A stretch of DNA of 64,000 nucleotides from positions 1,240,001-1,304,000 of the forward strand of contig BQMF02000026.1 of NCBI GenBank assembly GCA_027922465.2. Direction: 5' to 3'. Source of the stretch: Turritopsis dohrnii. Taxonomy: Eukaryota > Cnidaria > Hydrozoa > Anthoathecata > Oceaniidae. The first letter of the stretch is position 1. Each line of letters starts with the position of its first letter. Below the pieces are notes generated by a model. The model saw only the letters and a list, made by a program, of their open reading frames with translations. It did no database searches and was not told the DNA's origin. A program made the position numbers and the translations under genes. This document shows, piece after piece, positions 1 to 11,810 of this stretch.

Positions 1-10
1 AACTACTTAC

Positions 11-705
11 GCAACTTCTGAGGAGGTGCCCCTTTTTTTCATCTAGAGTTCGTTTTTCTTTAATAATTGACGTTTTCTTGGGCTTGATATTTGCCCATCG
101 TTTCTTTAATTTTGTTAAAAGTGTTCCCTAATAGAAAAACAAAACAAAATTTTATGTCTAAGGAAATAAAGAAAAGTGTAAGATGAGAGTATTCAATGTT
201 CTCACATGGGTGCCTTCGACATCTTTCAAGCCTGGATATGTGACAACAAGAGCCTTGGCCATTTCTTGCAGCTCCAAATATGAAGGCTCTCGTTTAAATG
301 CAGGCATATATGCACTGCTAACCATATTCGTTATGGTTGCTCTGATAAGCCGGTGTTGAAGATCACTAGGCAGATTTTCATTTAAACCACAATACTTTGC
401 TAAATCACTATCTTTATAAATAGTGTATGTTGGTGATTTCGATGTAACAGTGTAAGTCTAGAGATAATAAAACTACTTTTATAGTTATCTTTCCTAAAAA
501 TTAATAGAATCAGCAAGGTTTTTTAATCAAGAACACTAACTTCTTGGATATTGCCAGTTGGAACTTTTTCAGTGGTACAATCAAATGACACATCTGCAGA
601 GTCACTGTTGGAAAATGAGGCATCATTACTTGCACTTCCCATTGATGACATAGTTCTTGAGCCAGAGCTGCACGAAACAGTGTCAGCATATTGTGCTTGT
701 TCATC
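11..705 (-). CDS. SAMD3-like gene, three internal exons (partial)
   Basis: Three consecutive exons read on the minus strand, 705-541, 457-206 and 127-11, each bounded by AG and GT and all joining in phase 0. The first encodes a Ser/Asp-rich acidic linker. The second encodes a block containing DLQHRLIRATITNMV, EMAKALVVTYPGLKD and neighbouring residues. The third encodes a basic stretch with TLLTKLKKRWANIKPKK. The order 'R-I-hydrophobic...MV', then 'A-K-A-L-V-x-x-Y-P-x-L-K-D', then 'L-x-x-K-L-K-x-R' is what I know from the central region of sterile-alpha-motif-domain-containing protein 3 (SAMD3)-like proteins, which are abundant in cnidarians and fish and of unknown biochemistry. The clean phases argue for a live gene. 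The 5' exons (SAM or PB1 end) were not found, and the 3' end lies beyond the left edge. Family name from pattern memory; exon structure directly visible. Confidence 0.68.
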
Positions 706-784
706 CTAGAAAGTTTATCATAAGCAAAATAATAAGCATAAAAAGCATTTACACTTTTAACTCATCTGCGATTTTTGTTTTGAC

Positions 785-880
785 CCATACCTTCATTCTT
801 CCTAACTTCGGACACTCTTCCTAATTTCGGACGCAATAAATAAACAGACCTGTCTGGTTTACAAAATATACATCCATACT
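785..880 (+). repeat. Fragment of the CTTCGGAC terminal-repeat family
   Basis: Two copies of CCTAACTTCGGACACTC/TCCTAATTTCGGACGC-like sequence, followed by 'cagacctgtctggttta' and 'catccatactc'. These match the left end of the TA-flanked elements at 49207, 51578 and 58174. Only one end is present here, so it is a truncated copy inside or beside the SAMD3-like gene. Confidence 0.6.
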
Positions 881-2669
881 CAACCAAACCACGAGAAATA
901 CTAAAATATTTTATAAAACAGAGAAGAGATGTTGAACAATGGTAATCATCACCGTGAAAAAAAAAACATCGTGCAAGAAATAATTATAACGGCCTATACT
1001 ACACACTCAAGAGATTTAATGGGCTTTGTTTTCTCTTGATGTTCAGTGCGGAGCGGAAAATAATTTTTCTTCGGTCGCGTCAAATTGGAGAAATCCCACT
1101 ACGGAATCACATAGCAGAGATTGTCTATTAGCTGCGTGCGATGAAAGTCTCAAGGGTCAACTTGAATCTGATTAGATTTCTTTTAATTAAAGTTTGTTTT
1201 AACAAGTTTAGCTTTTTTAGACATCTTTGCAGGAATCTTTAAGAAAAGTAATTATCGCGTGCAGAAAATTTTGCGAGTCTCACTAAATACTCCATTTTTT
1301 CAAATTCACGAATTTAAATTCTCGCGAAAAAGTGAAAATCTAAATCGTTTTTATCACACTCAATTCATTAGAATGGGAAATTCCTAATTGTATCCAATAG
1401 CCGACTTTTTCATTTCTTGTGAGTGCCGATGGAGTTAAATATTTACAATATTCAGTGTCCAAGCTAAACAATTATTATGGTTTCTAAGTTCTCCATTGTC
1501 AGTAAAGGTTTTAACGCGTGGTGGTGGTGACGAAAAATTTGATCTCGGAATAGTGAACGGATAGTGTATCCATCTCATAGAGCTCGAAAAACCGATGAAA
1601 AAAATGTATGGGATCGTTTCTGTACTACCAACGATTGCCGAGATATCGTGTGAGAAAGTTGCGCGAATTTTGATGTTTGTAAATTCGCGAAAATAAATTC
1701 TCGCGAAATTTTCTTCCTCTAAGGTAAGAATATGTTCCTATAATGCATGACTGGTCTTTGAACACACCAATCTTTGAACGCACATCGATCCATGAACGCA
1801 CATACTTGTTTTTAAGCAAAAAAATCTTATTTTCAGAATTTTGTTTTCTCAATAAGAAAAAAAATTCAACTTAAGCAAAAAAATCTTATTTTTAGAATAT
1901 CATTTCCTTGGTAGGAATAATATTCTTATTTTAAGAAAAATTTTCTGGTTAAGAATAAATACTTCTTAATTTTCTTATTTCAAGTAAAACTTTACTGAAA
2001 ACAAGAAATATTTTCTTGAATAATTCTAACTAAGAATATTGGTTTTTGCTGTGTGGAGGTTTTTTTATAAGAGTTTGATAATAAATTTGGCAGGGACTTT
2101 CTTTTCTGGCCGCTTATCAGGAGGTGACCGATGTATGGAGGTGACCATTAATAGAGGTTCCACTGTAGTGTATTATAAAAATTCATCGTCAAAACAAAAC
2201 GACGCATGTACAGATATCCTATCGTCGTCACTAAATATTGCTTTCTTGCTCGCATCCTCCTCGGTCCTTTCATCATTGTTGACGTTCTTTCCGTCTTTCT
2301 CGTCTATCTTACTTGCCTCGATGGTTCGTCTGAGTATGATGTGCCTGGGTGAAATATTAGGTTAACATATCCCTGCTAAAAGATACCATTTTCTTTGTGA
2401 TCTTGATCGTCCTGCTTTCCTTATTTTTCCTATAATCAGGTTGTGCTGTAGTAAGAAAATAAAGAGAAAATAAGAATAATATAAATAACCTGCAATCAAA
2501 GTGGTTCTTGTCCACAACAGATAAGAAAACCTGTATCTTATACACATCGTCCAGACGCCTTGATATGCATTTTGAGGATCTTCTACTTCAACAGCAGATT
2601 TTTGCTTCTTCGCTACGTTCTAACACTACGTATGGATCTGGGCCGAAAGTTGGTTTGAATTTAGATTTC
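880..2669. other. No supported gene; low-complexity intergenic or intronic DNA
   Basis: AT-rich DNA with several 'ttctcgcgaaa' and 'ttcttattt' motifs. A minus-strand stretch at about 2350-2172 reads open and charged, ends in TAA and follows a possible acceptor, so a lone exon there cannot be excluded, but no family is recognisable. Confidence 0.3.
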
Positions 2670-2672
2670 TTA

Positions 2673-3119
2673 GGGAGGGTTTATATGACAAAAATCAGCC
2701 CGATTTCAGCCCGGTTAAACGGGGGCCTCGGTTTGTCGAGACAACTTTTTTTTTCTGTTTATATGAGGAAAATTCAGCCAGGTAAACCGGGCCAGATGTG
2801 ATCACGTGGTTTCGTTTTGATTTTCTCAGCGGACAGAAATTCAAAATGGCAGACATAGAAGCATATCTTATGTTATTGCCAAACTTTATTTCCCTTTCTT
2901 CTATCCGCCATTTTGAAAATTAAGAAAACTAAACAGTGTTATATGAGCATGCGCATGTTATGTAAAATTCAGCCCGTTTTACCGAAAAACGGGCTGATTT
3001 TTTCTCATATAAACGCACTTTTATTTCTAAGTGAAAGTCACGAGTCAGCCGAGATCTCAGTATACCGAGGCCCTCGGTTAAGCGGGCTGAAACCAGGCTG
3101 ATTTTTCTCAAACACTCCC
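2673..3119. mobile_element. MITE with TTA duplication (PIF-Harbinger type)
   Basis: A 447-bp inverted-repeat element. The left end GGGAGGGTTTATATGA and the right end (reverse complement GGGAGTGTTTGAGAAA) are followed on both sides by AATCAGCC-containing subterminal sequence that pairs over about 50 bp. Both flanks are TTA (2670-2672 and 3120-3122), the TWA target-site duplication known for PIF/Harbinger. The interior holds further inverted motifs (GGTAAACCGGGC against GCCCGTTTTACC). No transposase is encoded. Confidence 0.65.
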
Positions 3120-3182
3120 TTAATAAAGTTTCACACTAGTCACCAGGAAGAATGAAGGATTCCTTCCTGTAGTTTGAGGCAT

Positions 3183-3560
3183 TTATTTTCTTTTGCCTTT
3201 GCTCCTTTCTTTTTTGTCATTTCTTCTTGCTTTCTCAACATCCTGATCTGATGATGGCTTTCTAGGAAAGCCGGACCTAACTCCGTCTTGCAACATCATA
3301 TGAGCAGGTGGTATGTTGGTTGCTAGATGAGGCGTTTGACGATATGATGTAATCAGAGCTTCATTAAGGGCTTTTGTCTCTGAAGATCGTTTTTGATGAT
3401 TGATTTTCATTGCTTTCCCTATTGTTCTCATGATTGTTTCAGCTGGGCTTTGGTTAGGAAAGTGAGGTGTAGAAAATCTTGTTGAAATTCCTCAGTTTTT
3501 AGTATGTTGCTTCATGTTGATACTATTAAAAGGTGGACCATTGTCGGAAATCTAGTGGTT
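3183..3560 (-). pseudogene. Ty3/gypsy integrase fragment
   Basis: Minus-strand reading shows S-D-N-G-P-P-F near 3555, then F-S-T-P-H-F-P-N-Q-S-x-A-E near 3470, then ITSYRQTPHLATNIPPAHM near 3330-3280. These are the second Asp motif, the N-G/Q-x-x-E motif and the 'YR.TPH..T...PA' motif of a Ty3/gypsy integrase core. There is one in-frame stop between the first two blocks, and no upstream reverse transcriptase or LTR is nearby. It is a decayed remnant of a different family from the Ty3 element at 53648. Confidence 0.75.
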
Positions 3561-4297
3561 AAGACCCATATTCGTTGTAGATGATAGCAATTGTATATGT
3601 TATTGCGCACTAGGACTTGAACTCATTATGTTTTGCAGTTGTTACACGCGGAACTAACAAAAAATACCCATTAATTATTATACCTGGTCGCACATAACAA
3701 GCCCCGGGGAGCTTATACCCGGGTGCTTAAGCAACAGATTTTTTAATTACGGGGGATGGTTTTGATGTAGCTAAGTACATTCATTTACTAAGTAATTTTT
3801 ACTCCCAACAGTGTATCTTTTTGACAGTATTTTAAATGCGCTATAAAGCAACACACGGACGGGGGGGAGGAGAGCAGTGAGCAGTAAATAATTTCCGAAA
3901 GAACAATCGATTTTGCTTTTAAAAAATGGCGGATGAAATGCAAAATTCAGAAGGGTAAGCAAAAGCAAAACATGGTTTGTAACTGGTATGGATGAGTTAC
4001 TAGTGTAACTATGAGTTTAGTCTTCATTTTACATTTTAATAATCGATGTTTCACTTGTGTTTTTGATTTGTTTAAAGACCATGGGGTAGAAGTGTATAAG
4101 GACAATGTTACAGTTTATATATAAATAATTCTTTTTACGGTTTTTGAATTTTTTTTTCCTTTGCCAGATATTTCAGTTTAAATTGTCAAATTATGCGATG
4201 GATAATGGGCACTACTGCACTTTCGTACCCCCTAATATTATAGATAATTCAGATGGAGAATTTCACGCTGATTAATAATCACATAAGAACCTTTTGG
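3560..4297. other. No supported gene
   Basis: AT-rich DNA with a short inverted motif around 'agccccggggagcttatacccggg' (about 3700). No coding stretch with recognisable content on either strand. Confidence 0.3.
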
Positions 4298-4585
4298 CGG
4301 CGATTCACTAAAATGGCGCAGGGTGGTGAATAATGTACCACAGTGCCGGGTTCGACCCATGTCATGTGAGGGAAATTGGGTAGATAATACATCGGGTGTT
4401 GTAGAAGGTCATCCAGGAGAGCATAGGCCCTTCATTGGGTTCGTGCCACTCTCATGAGAGTGCCAAATGCAACGGAGCCTCCAACCGTGGCCCGTCTCCT
4501 CCTCTCTGGAAAACAGATGTAAACAACTGACTGAGTGTGGCTAGCCACTTAAAACCATACCTAATAATAATAATAATAATAATAA
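4298..4585 (+). mobile_element. SINE copy, tRNA-derived family (5' truncated)
   Basis: The body contains CATGTGAGGGAAATTGGGTAG, GAGAGCATAGGCCCTT, CTCATGAGAGTG and GGCTAGCCAC, and ends in an (AAT)n tail. The same order of blocks occurs at 56004-56334, where a tRNA-like head precedes it. The head is missing or decayed here, so this is a 5'-truncated copy of the same SINE family. Confidence 0.7.
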
Positions 4586-5950
4586 CCTGGATCACAAAAA
4601 ATCAATAACAGGTTAGGGTAAGGGTTACAAATAGAGTGCCTGCTCCCCTTACCGCTAACTTTAATTATAATGTTACAAAATTCGTCAATGCAAATGTAAA
4701 AACACAGTTAAATGGATTTAGCACCACAATTGGCCAGTCTAGATACTAAATCAACAAGAACAAACAAAGAGAATAAGATTGATAACAAATACTGTAATTG
4801 TAAATTTATCATCATTTAGTATTCATAGTAACAGTTTAATCCCTTTTTTCTCAATTTAAGTGCTTTCCTCCTTTGCTTCTGCAGAAATACGATAACCATA
4901 GGCTTAATAAAAATGCATGCCTTTACTGTTTACAAATCGAAGGCAGCCATATTTTTATGAGCGAAGTTTTTTTAGAAAACAATAGTGCCGTCTCGACAAG
5001 TCAACTTTTGATCGCAAAAATCTAGACACGTGATGGGAATTGCCCTATTGTGAACCTGCAGAGTAATTATACGATAAACACAGACATCGTTAATTTGTTA
5101 AAAGCATGAACCACAAATGTAATTATCAACATGTATTGAATTACTTTTTACACTCGCAACATATGAAATCAATTGTTTCTATACTTGTGATGGAGATTTT
5201 CAACATGCGGAGGATACACGCTAGAATGATCCTACAGAATTCAAGTTGCAATTGCTAAAAAGTTTAAATTGCGATTGATAAAAATCGTTAACGCAATAAC
5301 AAGTTTTTAATGACAATGGGTCTTTTGGGTGAAAAGTTCTATGAAACAAGTTTCATGTTTTCTTGAACGATTCTTCATTGCTTTAATCTATCTCTTATTT
5401 CTATGTTCTCCTTTAAAATGAAATATATATCCGGTATTCCACGCGAATAAATACGTCATCAACATAAGTGGTGATGATATAACCATCTTGAACATGAACG
5501 TTGCTACATGTCACGACACGATACTTTCTTTTACTTAACTGTCTAGACAAATGTTAATATAGCGTAAAGTGAAAAAAAAGAAACACACCTGATGTATTTA
5601 ACGGAAATAGAGAATGTCTGTTACACTGAACAAAGTATTAAATAACTATGTATGATGACGTAAAACAATGTAAACAAACTCTCATCTCTCAAATTTTCAT
5701 CTTCTTTTTATAAATTTCTTAGTATCATTCGGATCAATGCATGTGGTTTTCTTTATAAATTTTCAGTTAAAGAAATGTTTTTTTTTATTTTATCTTGTCT
5801 CTGGGAAAGCAAAAAAAATGAGGCAGTAGTAACTTTTTGGATCGCACATGATCGCATGTGTCCTTCTCTTGGCATGAGCGAATCGCCACACATGTTCCTT
5901 TTTCCCCCCAAAACAGTATGGGACTACAGAAAACCAACATAGAGAATTTA
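4586..5950. other. No supported gene
   Basis: AT-rich DNA on both strands without a recognisable coding stretch or terminal-repeat pair. Confidence 0.3.
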
Positions 5951-5989
5951 GATTGAATAAAATTGATAACTGCGGTTTAATAACAGTTT

Positions 5990-7812
5990 CTAATAGTACA
6001 CATAATGGTCATGATGAAATTTATTTATTTTGTCGATTGACTTCGATTGACTTCGATTTCTTCAAGGCTCTTTTGAAGGCCTCAGGTGTCCACTTTGTAC
6101 GAATATCCATGGGAATGTTATTCCAAACAATAGGTGCTCTATGTACAAATGAACGCTTGTAATCAGCTGAAACTTGTTATTTGGAGTCTTTGAGCATACC
6201 TAGTCAAGCATGTTGAGTTTAATTTTGTGATGAGGTTATAGAGCAGGGGTGAAGTTAAACAGTTATAAATTGACTGCCAAGCCAAGCATTTGGAATGATT
6301 AACAACTCTGATTTGTTGACCAGCAATCTGGATTTGTTGAATTGGGCCATGAAACTCATTTTTAGTGATTATAAGCACCTCACATTTATCTGGATGTAAA
6401 GTTAGTGAGATTTGTTTGGCATAATTATTTAATTTGGTTGCATTCTTCTGTAAGTTGTTCACAACTTCATCCACAGAGTTTTTAATAGTAAAAGCAGTTG
6501 AATCGTCAGCAAACATGTCGAGACCACAGCTCATACAATGCTGTGTATCATTAACATTAATAGAAAAACCAAGGAGTCCAAAGTGGGAGCCTTGAGAAAC
6601 ACCGAACTCAACCTCTGCTTTACTCGACTGTGCACCATTTACAATCGTGAACTCCTGTCTGATAGGTAATCTTCAACTGAATCTTGAACTGACCTGATGC
6701 ACCGATTTCACTTAGTTTCTTCAGCAAAACCTTGTGTGACACACTGTCAAACGCCTTCTTAAAATCGATAAACAACACTCCAATGGTCTTTCCTTCATCA
6801 ATTGCTTTCCTCCATTTTTCAGTCACGTAGAGTAGAATGTCCTCCGTAGATCTTTTTGATCGGAAACCCCATTGATGCTCATTTTGTAGGTTATGCTTGT
6901 AAAGATGGTTGCTAAGTTGTGTACAAATTAGATGTTCAACTACTTTGCTAGGAATTGACAACAAGGATATTGGTCGGTAGTTAGGACAGTCCATTTTTGA
7001 TCCCTTGTTTTTGTAGAGAGAGGAAACTTTAGCTACTTTCAAATCTGATGGGAATTTCCCTGAAGAAACGCTGCACTCTACTACTCATTGTAGACTTGTA
7101 ATTGATATCAGGCTTTACCTAGCTTGACTGCTGCTTTAAAAGATTTTGCAAATGATTCATAGTTTATGCCAATGGTTGACAAAGATGGAACGATTTCATC
7201 ATCGATTTTAACGATTTCATTTTTTGTCTCACATTTTTTCGAGAGTTCTTTCCCAACTGAAGCAAAAAAATTGTTCATGACATTGGCTTTATCAGAATCA
7301 TCAGTAACGATATTGCCCTCTTTGGATTTCAGTGGACCAATGTGCTGATGTTTAGATTCACCTTTGTATTTCTTAACGGTTGACCAGAATGATTTCTGTG
7401 TGTTTGATGATGAAAATTCTTTTTTCCAGTATATACCTGGCTTTCGATAACCTGATTAACACAGTACAACTGTTCCTTGCTTTTTTTGTAATCATACCTT
7501 TCTTTGGATACTCTTGGAGTTTTTCTGGCTTTTTCAAGAGTTTGAACTGATTATTTGGTGCTTTTCTAATATTACCATTCATCCAGGGCAAATGAAAACT
7601 TTACGTGTTTCGACATGTTCTGATATAACACTTTTCATAAGAAATTGCCAACACCAAAGAGAGTTGTCAACATCATCAAACACGTCAGTGATGTGCCATG
7701 GAACAGCCTCAAGTTCTTTTTGTATTTGAGTACAATTAATATTTCTATAATTTCGTGTTGTTATTAGTTTTGGAGGGGAATTTTGATCTTTTCGAATGAA
7801 CTGAAAATTTTC
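5990..7812 (-). pseudogene. Non-LTR retrotransposon (LINE), reverse transcriptase region, dead
   Basis: Read on the minus strand from 7812 downward: a post-endonuclease linker with W-M-N-G-N-I-R, then the RT palm with YRPISLLSIPSKVVEHLI, the FIDFKKAFDSVSHKVLLKKL motif (first catalytic Asp) at about 6780-6720, an F-A-D-D box at about 6510 in place of Y-A-D-D, the thumb, and the C-terminal tail RAPIVWNNIP at about 6140. The frame breaks near 7080 and between 6620 and 6534, where the G-V-P-Q-G block is garbled. Layout resembles the CR1/Jockey group. The endonuclease is not joined upstream, so the copy is 5' truncated. It belongs to the same family as the element at 17040-18790. Confidence 0.85.
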
Positions 7813-7925
7813 AATAAATTTTCAATAAATACCTCATTAAACTGTTAACATGCACTATACAGTATCTTCTTGTTGAAAATTTTGTTATCAAACAGCGTCG
7901 ATCCTGTAACATAATTCTACATAGA

Positions 7926-9080
7926 GTGAAGGAAGATAGTAGTAACAACAGAGAAGATGGGAAAAAAGTGGATGAGGCATATGTTGTTTCTTTGATAGAA
8001 GCGCTAAAGATTTCAGTAACTTGTAAATCAATTGTTAGAATTGGAACTGATCCTACAAAGAAGCGACCAATCAAACTGATGATGAGATCTCAAGATGACA
8101 AGAACAAGATTATGAATAACCTGAAGCAGCTGACACAAAATATATCTGGAGAGCGCGTGGTACTCCAAAAAACGGAATGTTCTTAAAGAGGTTGCTGAAG
8201 CGGAGCCCTACAGTCTTGCTACAGTAATTCAAGAAAACCAGTATAAGAAGAATCCACGAAGTAATGTTATTGACAATAATGAGAGTGACGTAATTCACAC
8301 AGAAAAGAAGTTTCAAATAGATTATTCGATTAGAGGAACAGCAAAGTGCAATGGATGCAAAAAACTAATACTGAAAAAAGATATCAGAATTGGAAAGCCA
8401 ATGCAATTCAAATCAAGATCCATAATCCGCTACCACCATCTTAAATGTGCCTTCAAATCATTTATGCTAGCTAAACATCCTACGGATATTACTAACGATG
8501 TATGTCAATTAGAAGGCTTCGACAAAATTGAAGAACAGGACAAAATCTACATCAGATACTTGGTTGAGAAATTGAAAGTGAAAAAAATGGTGCCAGTAGC
8601 ACAAACTGAAAGTAAGAAAAAGAATAACATAGCAAGATTTCCACAGGCTAAGCCCCCTACACGACAATCGTTAAAGAAACCAACGATCAATATAATGTTT
8701 ACAAATGCAGACCAGCTAACGCCACAGAAAATGGTTGAATTGAGGAAACGGATTCTTGATCATAAACCTCTTATCACTGCAATATGTGAAGTAAAACCTA
8801 AACGGTTCAAGGAAAGAGAGATATTGGATTAAAGGACGGGAAACGTGGGATCCAAACCAACTCAATTTACTTTGGATCCTCAAAAATTTGGAACGATCTG
8901 CCTAAAGATATCGTCAACGCTAAAACATTGTATTCGTCCAAGAAGGCTTTGGATAGACATTGGAAAACCGAGCCTACAAAGTTCTATCATCGAACTATGA
9001 ATGAAATAGACACTTCTTTGAGCGATTCATAGAGGCTTTTAGCCTGAGAATTTGTATTTCATTAATAAAATATGGCGTTC
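7926..9080 (+). pseudogene. LINE remnant with PARP-type zinc finger, start of endonuclease and RT tail
   Basis: Plus strand. 7926-8186 encodes a charged ORF1-like segment with R-I-G-T-D-P-T-K-K-R-P-I-K and DDKNKIMNNLKQL, as in invertebrate LINE ORF1 proteins. After a frame change, 8190-8832 encodes a PARP-type zinc finger: YSIRGTAKCNGCKKLILKKD (C-x2-C) ... IGKP ... Y-H-H-L-K-C (H-x2-C) ... AFKSF ... ITNDVCQLEGFD. It runs directly into IMFTNADQLTPQKMVELRKR...ITAICEVKPK, the opening of an AP-like LINE endonuclease. Next, in another frame, comes a typical RT tail (SSKIWNDLPKDIVNAKTLYSSKKAL) at about 8870-8985. Most of the endonuclease and all of the RT are therefore deleted. Zinc finger plus endonuclease in one frame is directly visible; that it is a fixed part of the element family is inference. 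Confidence 0.7.
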
Positions 9081-9917
9081 TCTACTGTAACAACATGGCT
9101 TATTGTCAAGCATCCTGATCCGATGAAAGAGAAATGTCGTGCTCAAATATGACTACATGATAGTGGAATTGGCTTTACTTTAAAAAGTTTTTGAATTTGG
9201 AAAATGGAAGAACACTTGCACTGATAATTTCCATGAAGATTGTTTCGAAGTAAATCATATCCCTGTTGCTGCTCCTGGATACCCAAGATAAAAAGGGAAC
9301 ATTGAAGGATATTTATTTATTTATTTATTTGTAGATTCATGAATAAGGGGTTTGTTCCCGATACTGAAACTTAGGGAACAGTGAAAAATTTCATTTCACT
9401 TCTGACTGACAAGCCTAAAACCAATCAAAATGATATCATGACATTCCTTGCAGATAGTCCATCTATGGGATATTCCAAATGCCCCAATATTTTACTAATA
9501 GACATCGTTTTTGGGCCAAGGTATAGAGATTTCAATTTCGGGAACACTGCTATTCAAAATTTAAAGGAAAAGGGCGTGGTCACTCCTTTTTATTGTGATA
9601 TCTTCGGCTTGGGTTCCTCATAATAACACACGCATTCCACCTGATTCCACCTAGTATTTAAGGTTTTTGATGCTAAATAAGCGATTTTTTTCGCCATTAC
9701 AAGTGCCGTGCTAGTATATGCGTTGAATATGGGGTTGTTGTGTCAACAGCAACAAGATGTGTCGATTGATAAAATCCAAAAAGGCTCAAATTTCCAGGTT
9801 TTTCTTAGCATATTTTGTATTGATTGTAAAAAAACTGATGCTAGTGACTTTTTTCCAACAAGACTGACCAGTGCGACTCATTGGCCATAGCCTGAAACCC
9901 AATTTTTACACAAAACG
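9081..9917. other. Gene-poor stretch with TTTCGGGAACA motifs
   Basis: Contains a (TTTA)n run at about 9308-9330 and scattered GGGAACA/TGTTCCC words (9354, 9375, 9540). Open frames here show no recognisable family. Confidence 0.3.
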
Positions 9918-9918
9918 T

Positions 9919-10356
9919 AAAATTTTCAATTTCGGGAACATGCGGTTTTATCGCTAAAATGCCTGTTTCCCAATTTAAAGCTAACAATGACCCAATTTAC
10001 AGATTGCAAATAATGTCTAATACCTGATGATAAACAAAAACAAAAATAATGTTCGTTTTGTCATTATTTTGTGCGATTTTAGAGAAATTGAAATTTTCAC
10101 AATTTCAATATCGGGAACTATTTACGTCCAATTTTGCAAAATTTTCAATTTCGGGAACATACTGTTTTATCACTACAATGCCTGTTTCCCAATTGAAAGG
10201 TAACACTAACCCAATGTACCTGTGGTAAATGAAGCCTAATACCTCGATAATAAACAAACACAAACAAATATTCGTTTTGTCATTATTTTGAACGCTTTTA
10301 GGAAAATAATAATTTTAAAAATTTTAATTTCGGGAACTATTTACGTCGAATTTTCC
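9919..10356. repeat. Tandem duplication, 2 x 219 bp
   Basis: Unit 1 (9919-10137) and unit 2 (10138-10356) both start AAAATTTTCAATTTCGGGAA, both contain 'tgcctgtttcccaattgaaa'-like sequence and 'ttcgttttgtcattatttt', and both end 'gggaactatttacgtc'. They differ by scattered substitutions. No coding content is recognised. Confidence 0.85.
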
Positions 10357-10807
10357 AAAACTTACCCATTGTTCCTTCCCTACATTGGAAGTAGAGTGTT
10401 CAGACGAACCTACAGCAACCCTTACGTTTTCAGGGTGTTGGTAGAGGAACATTTGAGACGTCTGCTCCAACAGCGAGGTCTCTGCAAGTAAAATTGCTTG
10501 CTTTCCTCAATGTTAGTTATAGGACCTGTCAGTTATAAGACATCTTTTCCTATTCACGCAAGTTTCCCTATTTCCTCACAACTTCGAGATTTCTGTCTGG
10601 TACTGCTTGTTGGTATTATGCATTCTCAAGTCAACTCACTTTGTATTGAAGATTACAAGTGTTACCAATAATCAAAAAAATGAGAAATGAAGGGCGAAGT
10701 AACAAATTAAGAATGAATTCAACCTCACGAAGACTAGGTTAAAATCCTAAATGCATAACAATTTCATTTTGCATAATTTTCGTACTCATCTTTGTTTATC
10801 CACAAAG
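10357..10807. other. No supported gene
   Basis: Short plus-strand open frames without recognisable content, and no terminal repeats seen. Confidence 0.3.
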
Positions 10808-11072
10808 GCACAGTAAAACTCGTCAGGATTTACAAAAAGATATAGCAAACTTAATTTGTCAATCAGAAAACACTGCGAAGAGAATTATTTCCTACAAGAG
10901 AAATGAAAGAAAAGAGGTACAAAATGCTCTGCTGAGAGAAGAAGACTCTGAAGAAATAAATGTTGACCAAACTAAAGTCATTAACGAACATTTTTCAGCA
11001 GAAAGTTCCTCCAAAAATCATGTTAGCAATGATGAGAGTGAAAAAACATTTACTGCTTTACTGTTTATTACA
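10808..11072 (+). CDS. Possible internal exon of an unrecognised gene
   Basis: An open plus-strand frame without a start codon, bounded by a likely acceptor (ccacaaag|G) and a good donor (ATTACA|gtaaga). It encodes about 88 charged residues, including SKTRQDLQKDIANLICQSEN, KRIISYKRNERKEVQNALL and an acidic Ser-rich tail. No family is recognised. It could instead be a transposon-derived exon, since a decayed Harbinger transposase lies about 1.6 kb downstream. Confidence 0.3.
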
Positions 11073-11810
11073 GTAAGAACCTAATTCAGAAATATCCGAC
11101 CGCTTTATATCAGATGCTTTGAGCAATTTCAATAGAATAAAGGGCAACCCAACTTGTGCATGAAGCGATTAGGATCTGTCAGCTATCTTTTAATTGTTTT
11201 CATCCATCTGTTATGTCGGTAAGAGCAACTTAAAAAAATATCGCAGAGAGCTAAAATTCTACTGATTTACGTAGTTAATTAGCTACAAATCTCTGAGGGC
11301 TTATTGATCAAATAAGCAAGACAATACAAAACATTCTTCACTGTTGTCACATAGTATTATCTTGACCTGCTTGATAATAATTTCCACGTTTTCGTTATTT
11401 TCTGGTTCACCAACCAAGTTTTCTTTTTCATTAGAAGAAAATGAAACCATAAATTTTGATAGTTTGTAGTTGCTAGTCAGGATCGTCAATCGTATCCCAG
11501 TCATTAGTTGTAGTGTGTTTAAGTTATTCGGATTCACCCTTTTGGAAATGCCTTTCACGAGTTACATAATTGTCTTCCGTATAAGATGTTTCTGATTCTA
11601 TCATTCGATGTTCGATGTTTCTGATGTTTCTCTTTTCTTTTTTTTTTAAATCAATATATTCCCTGCATCCATCAAAATGGTTCTTCTTACAGAGAAAGCG
11701 TATGGAATAATATATATATGCATGGTGTTACGTATAATGTGTATAGAAAACGTATAATAATATATACTACCGAAATACTTATACTAAGTTTCAATTAAAT
11801 AAAGAAACAA
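11073..11810. other. No supported gene
   Basis: A minus-strand open frame of 85 codons (11558-11301) shows no recognisable family. Otherwise AT-rich sequence with short ATAT runs. Confidence 0.3.

Noticed and set aside
9190..9300. Short reading W-K-N-T-C-T-D-N-F-H-E-D-C-F as a zinc-binding domain
   Set aside because: Too short, no continuing frame or splice sites; probably chance or an unplaceable relic.
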